DNA of 64,000 bases, taken from assembly GCA_003999685.1 (NCBI GenBank), contig CP021220.1, positions 3,782,001-3,846,000 of the forward strand, read 5' to 3'. This DNA comes from Taiwanofungus camphoratus. Taxonomy: Eukaryota > Basidiomycota > Agaricomycetes > Polyporales > Taiwanofungaceae. The position numbers and the translations under genes were made by a program. Each line of letters opens with the position of its first letter. Position 1 is the first letter of the stretch. The notes beneath the pieces were generated by a model. It saw only the letters and a list, made by a program, of their open reading frames with translations, searched no databases and was not told the DNA's origin. Below, one piece after another: positions 58,013-64,000 of this stretch.

Positions 58013-58665
58013 ATGTCTAGCATTAGTACACATGCGTCGCTCTCGCCTGTATCTACCACGAGTAAGCCCACAGTCTTTTCGTCCAAAGCAGTCGGGTAAT
58101 ACTCTCGGCAAACGCACATCTGTAAGATGCTCCTGCTGCCGTTGGTCCCTACTCTCAGGCCATCCGCGTTGGCGACCTCCTATTCGTATCAGGCTCTCTT
58201 GGCATAGACCCATCGATCGGGAAAATGGTAAGGAACACGTTTAGGTCATGCATAATGGTATATTTTGAAGCGAACCTCCCCGTTATCCCAACAGGTATCG
58301 GGCGGCATTGAAGCGCAAACCGAACAGGCACTTAAGAATATGAAGACAATTATTGAAGCGGCCGGAAGCGAGATCGGAAAAGTGGTCAAGACTACTGTGC
58401 GTTTTCATTTCTCTCATGTTCATCTATATCTGGACTCATGCATCGCTGTTTTTGTCGGAATGTTTTGACCGGATGTTTGCAGGTTTTTTTGCACTCGATG
58501 GATGACTTCGCGGTCATGAATGGTATCTATGCGAGCTTCTTCGGCAATCATAAGCCTGCAAGGTCGGCCGTACAGGTTGCGCGCCTGCCCTTGAATGGAT
58601 TGTTCGAGATCGAGTGTATTGTAAGGCAAGTTGACTCCACGCCTTCTAGTGTATTCGAGACCTGA
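58013..58665 (+). CDS. RidA/YjgF-family enamine/imine deaminase
   Basis: ATG 58013 gives [17 protein letters not shown] 66-nt intron with GTAAG..AAG ends joins this to [20 protein letters not shown] and [14 protein letters not shown], the RidA core. The next exons read [40 protein letters not shown] and [20 protein letters not shown], with the active-site Arg in PARSAVQV. The last codons are uncertain: read-through ends at 58665, while a final intron would move the stop to 58755-58757. RidA destroys reactive 2-aminoacrylate and related imines made by PLP enzymes. An in-frame Arg-rich extension upstream starts before the TATA box, so the cytosolic form is favoured. Confidence 0.85.
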
Positions 58666-59042
58666 TGCTAATACGATACATGTATCAGTCTCGCGTCATA
58701 AAGGAGCCGTGTCCTCCGTCTCTCAAGGAAAGTCACCTAAAATTGAGGAGGGTGTGAGTCGCTGCTGTCTGCCTTCAACGTGCATTCATAGATAAAAATA
58801 GTAAGGAATGGACTGTACCCTGTCTAGGAACATAGGTTCTCCACGAAGCTATAATGTCTATAAGTTGGTTGCTTTGTTTTGAGAATTTGGCTGCCACGAA
58901 GACGTGAGATGTTTAGGGTTAAGGTTTTCAGACGCGACACGCGTTCACGAGCGAGTAGTCTTAGCGCCGCCATGCGTGCGTAAGTCTTAACCGCAAACCA
59001 CATTTCTCACTTCCCGCCTATAATACTCTCCAGTCCTGAATC
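58666..59042. other. spacer upstream of the proteasome gene
   Basis: 377 nt; possible last exon of the RidA gene (to 58757), then the PUP2 promoter. Nothing else seen. Confidence 0.4.
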
Positions 59043-60152
59043 ATGTTCTTGACCCGCTCAGAGTATGGTATGTGAATGTCCTGCATTGGGAAGGCAGAAT
59101 CTAATTACAGTTGGTGTTCAGACCGAGGTGTCAACACCTTTTCCCCAGAAGGACGTTTATTCCAGGGTATGGGATTGGATACTACATTCAGAACTGGCAG
59201 CTGAGTAATGTTTTCGGGATTTAGTTGAGTATGCAATTGAGGCTATCAAGGTTCGTCTCCACTGAATTGAAACCGCCGTTAGATCAATCTAACATGTCTT
59301 GTCCTTCTGTCGATTTCGCGACACTTGCATATTCCAGCTTGGCTCAACAACCGTAGGCATTCGGACACCTGAAGGCGTTGTATTAGCCGTTGAGAAACGT
59401 GTGCAATCTCCTCTCCTCGAGTCCTCGTCCATCGAAAAGATTATGGAGATCGATACCCATCTCGGCTGCGCCATGTCCGGTCTCGTCGCAGATGCAAGAA
59501 CTATGATTGATCACGCTCGCGTCACAGCTCAGAATCATTCCTTTACGTATGATGAGCGCATAAAAGTTGAAAGTGTGACGCAGGCGGTATGTGATTTGGC
59601 GCTGCGGTTCGGAGAGAGTGTGCACGACGAGGACGCGATGATGAGTCGGCCGTTTGGCGTTGCATTGTTAATTGGCGGCATTGATGAGCTGGGTCCGCAG
59701 CTGTGAGTTGGTTTCCACATTTATTTGTTGGTGCATTGCACTAATTTGCGCGGAGATAGGTTCCACACCGACCCGTCAGGAACATTTGTGCGATATGATG
59801 CTAAGGCCATCGGGTCGGGTTCTGAAGCAGCGCAAAGTGAACTGCAAGATAAGTGGCACAGCGTTCGTTTGCATTTCTCGCCGTATTCTGTCGGTTTGTT
59901 GTGTAATTACTTACTCAGAGCCGTACAGCAAATGACGCTACAAGAAGCACATACGCTTACTCTCCGAGTACTCAAGCAGGTTATGGAGGAGAAGTTGGAT
60001 CACCACAATGTACAACTTGCACAGGTGAGTTGAAGCTAGACTGCATCAAATCCCCCTCCACGACTACTAATACCTTTGTCTAGGTCACACCGCAGAAGGG
60101 CTTCGAGATTTTGAATGAGATCAGATTAAAAGAAATAATCGATGCGATGTAA
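59043..60152 (+). CDS. PUP2: 20S proteasome subunit alpha-5
   Basis: Exon 1 (MFLTRSEYD) joins [14 protein letters not shown] and VEYAIEAIK, the alpha-subunit signature, before [20 protein letters not shown]. Then come [57 protein letters not shown] and [20 protein letters not shown]. The intron after LQDKWHS starts GTTCGT; removing it joins [20 protein letters not shown], as in alpha-5. It ends KEIIDAM. Alpha-5 sits in the outer ring of the 20S core particle in cytosol and nucleus. Seven exons. All blocks are intact. Confidence 0.94.
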
Positions 60153-60183
60153 TACCTCGGACTATTTTCTCGCTCTTCTTTCT

Positions 60184-60943
60184 CTACTGGTTTTTTGACG
60201 AAACGAAGACGTTGAACCTCTTCACGCCGGGGAAACTGCCTCGCAGCTCCTCCCACAATTCTTTCATGTGACTTTGACTCCCACTCTCGTGGTCTGACGC
60301 GTCACCGGAAGGCCGTGAAGTTGGTACATTCACACTCTTATGCATACGTTCTTTGCAGGCTGTGCGATTGTTTGGCAACTGTTACTACCGATGACTGATC
60401 CTCAAAGACTGACCGAATACTTAGCTCTCACGCCGGTCATCTTCTATCAATGGTGTGTCCAATTCTATTTTTACGAGCACCAGTTTCCACTTTATCCCCT
60501 ACGTTTGTGGGCAGATAACGTGGGTCACCGCAAATGCGGGATGGTGGTCCGACGGTTATGCCGTCGGACGCGGTGAACTGCGCTATGCTTGGCACGTGGT
60601 AGCATCTAAGGGAGACCTACTGGCAGCCTGGTTCTTCTCGCGTGAAAGGTGGTACATTTCGAAGTTCTCAGCACGAGGTCTTGGGTCCCCTCCGTATAGC
60701 CAGGGCTCTCGAAGGGAGAGCGTTCTGTCCTGAGGTTTGCGCTTGAGCAGCATAAGTCACTTTCCAAAATGATCACGCTACTCGAATCTCGTGAGGAAGT
60801 TGCCCTCGATTGAATCAAGAACCTGCTGGCCCCATGAGTATATTTCTGTCTTGCGTCTCCCCAGAGCTTTCCTTTCGAAGGAGTCGTCTGAACCCGAGAT
60901 AAGCTCGGAGTGAAGATGTCCGAGAAGTGGTGCTGTCCTCATT
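60184..60943 (-). CDS. hypothetical small protein gene
   Basis: On the minus strand an exon starting at 60943 reads MRTAPLLGHLHSELISGSDD and GRRKTEIYSWGQQ. Removing a GT..AG segment (from GTTCTTGATT) joins it in frame to DRTLSLREPWLYGGDPRPRA and ENFEMYHLSREKNQAAS. A later frame ends MKELWEELRGSFPGVKRFN and FVSSKNQ at 60184. The pieces look coding, but I recognise no domain, and the middle exons are not resolved. The opposite strand is also open here, so the strand is not certain. Confidence 0.32.
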
Positions 60944-61053
60944 TGTAACTTACACTCTATTGTGCCAGGTATAAGAAGAGTAAGGGGAATGAATGAGACG
61001 CTATAAGTCTAGTTAGACTCATTTCAGCTGGGATCGTGCTCTTTGTCAAGGCC

Positions 61054-63459
61054 ATGGCGGTCTCCACTAATCGAAGGGTTGTACTACTTGCAACCTTCAT
61101 TGCCTTTGGTAGGTCTGAACAAATCATTGACAAGGCAATATCCAATTGATTACCGCGCGTGCAGGAGGTGAGCCCGCCCGTCGCCTGTCTTAGTATACAC
61201 GGACGTAAGTTGTTTCAGGTCCTGAGAGTCCAACGCCACTTCTGATACTCCATTCGCTCTCAGAGTTGAATATCGTGCATCAGGCTTCATCTTTGGTTAT
61301 GATATGGGTGTCATTTCGGTAGGCTATAATCTGACTCCTGAAACGTCTGTATTCATACTTCGAGATCTCGTAGGGTTGTTTGATCATGAAGGACTTCGTT
61401 GACCGATTCGGGCAAATCGGTGCTAACGGAGAGCCATTCCTGTCGAGTTCACGGCAGTCCATCATCACTTCGCTACTTTCCGTTGGGTAAGCGCATTATG
61501 ACTCATCTCCATATGCTCATGTCAATTCGTCCATCACAGGACTATAGTTGGGTCGATCGCACAGGCGTTCACTTCGGATCGATTTGGTCGACGAGGGTCG
61601 ATTCTCATCTGGTCGGCGGTTTTTACCGTCGGTACTGCCATTCAAACAGCTACGGTTCATGCTCTTGCTCAAATTGTTATTGGACGATTTATCTCTGGGC
61701 TTGGAGTGGGTGCATTATCGGGTATGTCCTTGTGACTCGTTCGTACATGCCAGCACCACTAAGATGATCAAATAGGGATTGTACCTTTGTACAATGGAGA
61801 GACTGCCCCAAAGGCACTTCGAGGCATGCTGATTGTGTTATATCAAGTCCAAATCTTCATGGGGTACTTATCTCCTACTCATAGTGATATTGAATGTTCT
61901 AAAAAGACTTCAGAATTTTCATCAGCGATGTCATCGAACTTGGGACTCATTCTATCAAAGGGCCAGCTTCCTGGCGAATTCCTGTCGGTCTCCAAATGTT
62001 ATGGGGTTTCATTCTTTTATCTGGCATTTTCTTCTTGCCCGAATCCCCGTAAGTTTGGACGTTTTCCGAATTCTCGATATGGCAAATTTGACTTGCCTGA
62101 TATACAGTCGGCACTTGTTGGGCACTGGTAAAGAGCTGGAAGCACGCGCAGTGGTGGCTGAGCTGAATGGTGTCCCGGAAGACGATCCCCTTGCTAAAGA
62201 GATCATCGAAGAACTCGAGTTTGCCATTAGGGCAGAAAATGAGGGCGGGAAAGCAACATGGTTGGAATGCTTTTCCACGCGGAATATGCTCTGGAAGAGA
62301 ACCATCAACGGCATGATGCTCCAGTTCATCCAGCAGTTAAATGGACAAAACTTTTACTGTGAGTATATTCGACACCGGAGCCTCAGAAGATATTAACAGT
62401 CCGCATATTCTGCCGCAAAATACAGTTTACTATGGCGACACATTCTTCCAGGTATGTCTGCCATATATTACATCCAAAATCGCTGAATCCACCTTATCAT
62501 AACATACAAGAGCGCAGGCACACAGTTTGTTACCAGGATATTTCGTACTTCTGATTGTTGACCTTTTTCACAGGCTGTCACCTTACGTCATACAGACTAT
62601 TCTGGGGGGTGTATCGGTGGCGGGCACTCTTCCTGCATTGTACCTAATTGATGCTTGGGGACGTCGACGGGTATGCGTCGTTGCCGCTTCGTTCTTCCAG
62701 TGTAAGCTAACTGGCCCGAACCTACTTTACTAGTCGCTTCTTTTGGGGGCGCTACTGGAAGCGGCATGTGCCATTATCGCTGGCCTCGTCGGACACTTTC
62801 TACTTGCTCCTTCTGGAACTCCTAGCGATCAGCTCACACCTCGTAACCGACAAGGAGGCGATGTACTCATTACTTTTGCAGTGATGCATGTCTTCACTTA
62901 TGGACTCTTTTGGGGCCCGACGCCTTGGTACGCGCCGAATCTTTGACTGAGTCGCGAACAGAATCACTCACGCATCGAGATACAGGGTTTATCTCGGGGA
63001 GAGCTTCCCATTGAGAGTCAGACCCAAAAGCATCGCTTTGGGCTGCATGTCAAGTAAGTGCTGGGCTCAAAGCGTCATCGAGAATGGACACTGATTCTTT
63101 TGTATATAGACTGGATATGGAACTTCCTTCTTAGTTTCTTCTCTCCGCGAATAGCGGCGAGGATTGGCCCGCTTATCCTGCTGATCTTCTTCGGCATGTT
63201 ACTTTTCGGGTTCGTTTATGTATATCTGTTCATCCCTGAGACAGTTGGTCTCAGCTTGGAGGAGGTGTGTACGATTCGGGAGCCTGAATCAACATTGCGC
63301 CTGATCTAAATACTATAGGTCGACGAGATGTATCGTGCCAGGATCAAGCCATGGAATTCGTATGGCTGGAGACCCAGCAAGAAGTATGTCCATCAGCAAA
63401 TCGAGACCACCGGAAAGGTTGAAGTAAAGGAGAAGAACGATGATGAAAGTATGAGTTAG
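61054..63459 (+). CDS. MFS sugar (hexose) transporter
   Basis: The start at 61054 gives MAVSTNRRVVLLATFIAFG. After a first intron of about 200 nt comes GFIFGYDMGVIS, the family opening. Further exons encode CLIMKDFVDRFGQIGANGEP, SDRFGRRGSILIWSAVFTVG (signature RFGRR), IGRFISGLGVGALSGIVPLY, then FFLPESPR. The cytosolic loop is RHLLGTGKELEARAVVAELN; next come MLQFIQQLNGQNFYYYYGDT (the QQLNG sugar-binding helix), LIDAWGRRRSLLLGALLEAA, FTYGLFWGPTPW joined to VYLGESFPLRVRPKSIAL, and LFIPETVGLSLEEV / DEMYRARIKPW. Twelve membrane segments fit the pieces. It would import hexoses by proton symport or facilitated diffusion. More than ten exons; the stop at 63457 follows a Lys/Glu-rich tail. Confidence 0.88.
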
Positions 63460-64000
63460 ATAACGGCTTTGTTATATGTCAAATGACGATACAAATTTAA
63501 ATGTATACCTCTTCTGTCATCCAATTTCTAGGCACCTTAAATACGAGGAAGAATCCTTACTGTACCGCTCTATTACCTTTTGTGCCATAAATACTTACTT
63601 CAAGTGTCACAGATAGTATGGGATCCTCGAATCGTTCCTTCGGAACGTCGGACGATTCGGTGAGGGCCGTTGAACAGTTGGAACCAAGCTGTTCGTGGTG
63701 GCTTTTCGACACCTGATGAAATGCCTGACTCTGGCTGCCCGATATTAGATGGCGGTATATGAGACCAGGGCAGTGTTTTTTATGTGCTCACAGGTCACAA
63801 AGAGCAACGAAGCCTGCAGCTGAGGGCGACAGCTCAAGTTCAGGAACGACAGCTGCCAAAGATTTTTGGTGACAAAGGGAAACTGCCAGAAAGATTACAA
63901 CTGGACCTGATTCGACAGGCATTGCCGGCAGGATACAACTCGATCCTGAAAAGGTCTGCTCAGTATGTAAAGGAATCACTTCTCTGTATGTCAGTCAGCC
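63460..64000. other. downstream region at the window end
   Basis: 541 nt without a supported gene; it contains the transporter 3' region and a nested palindrome at 63628-63659. Confidence 0.4.
63628..63659. repeat. nested palindrome
   Basis: CGAATCGT (63628-63635) is the reverse complement of ACGATTCG (63652-63659), and inside it GTTCCttcGGAAC forms a second perfect hairpin. It lies about 170 nt after the transporter stop and could shape the 3' end of its transcript. Confidence 0.35.

Overview
The window is nuclear DNA from a filamentous basidiomycete, most likely an Agaricomycete. The signs are dense genes on both strands, almost every gene cut by several introns of about 45-70 nt with GT..AG ends, very short intergenic spaces, and families typical of mushrooms and polypores: a CSC1/DUF221 channel with a long disordered insert, an atypical G-alpha, a ricin-B-like domain protein and a PalI/Rim9 protein. 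No prokaryotic operon, CRISPR array, tRNA, rRNA or intact transposon was recognised. All gene models were joined by eye from protein family resemblance and splice signals, so start codons and small exons are predictions.

Layout. 0.1-4.7 kb: CSC1-like channel (-). 5.2-5.4 kb: small open frame for a putative N-myristoylated protein (-). 6.1-8.6 kb: SLY1 (+). 8.9-10.2 kb: mitochondrial Bax-inhibitor/GHITM-like protein (-). 10.6-12.7 kb: TBL1/SIF2 (-), divergent from DCAF11/WDR23 (+, 13.5-16.2 kb). 16.7-17.7 kb: ricin-B-like domain protein (+). 18.1-19.8 kb: secreted agmatinase-like ureohydrolase (+). 20.1-21.9 kb: PalI/Rim9 (-). 22.2-23.0 kb: GNAT acetyltransferase (-). 23.7-26.7 kb: elongation factor 2 (+). 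27.1-28.3 kb: APH-type kinase (+). 28.5-29.2 kb: PAP2 dolichyl-pyrophosphate phosphatase (-). 29.5-31.0 kb: GPI-type PLC-like phosphodiesterase (+). 31.3-32.5 kb: putative zinc-finger protein (+). 33.1-34.4 kb: UTP11 (+). 34.9-39.0 kb: two small heat-shock genes in inverted orientation around LSB5. 39.8-41.4 kb: mitochondrial seryl-tRNA synthetase (-), divergent from an RFC subunit (+, 41.6-43.0 kb). 43.5-43.9 kb: MITE-like inverted-repeat element. 44.1-45.0 kb: CFD1 (+). 46.4-48.1 kb: conserved RRM-like protein (+). 49.3-50.9 kb: Ser/Pro-rich single-pass membrane protein (-). 51-54.7 kb: a gene-poor stretch. 54.7-57.5 kb: atypical G-alpha (+). 58.0-58.7 kb: RidA (+). 59.0-60.2 kb: proteasome alpha-5 (+). 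61.1-63.5 kb: sugar transporter (+).

Most genes are conserved housekeeping functions: ER-Golgi fusion, translation, proteasome, replication clamp loading, Fe-S assembly, SSU processome and N-glycan lipid recycling. They do not form one pathway. The most distinctive features are the inverted HSP20 pair with heat-shock-element-like arrays upstream of each copy; the G-alpha lacking both the catalytic glutamine and the myristoylation site, with a long first intron carrying a hairpin; microexons in EF2 (14 nt) and in the lectin-like gene (29 nt, next to a GC-AG intron); the small MGCxxS protein; two identical CArG boxes; and the MITE-like element. I did not find convincing evidence of a wholly new multi-gene system.
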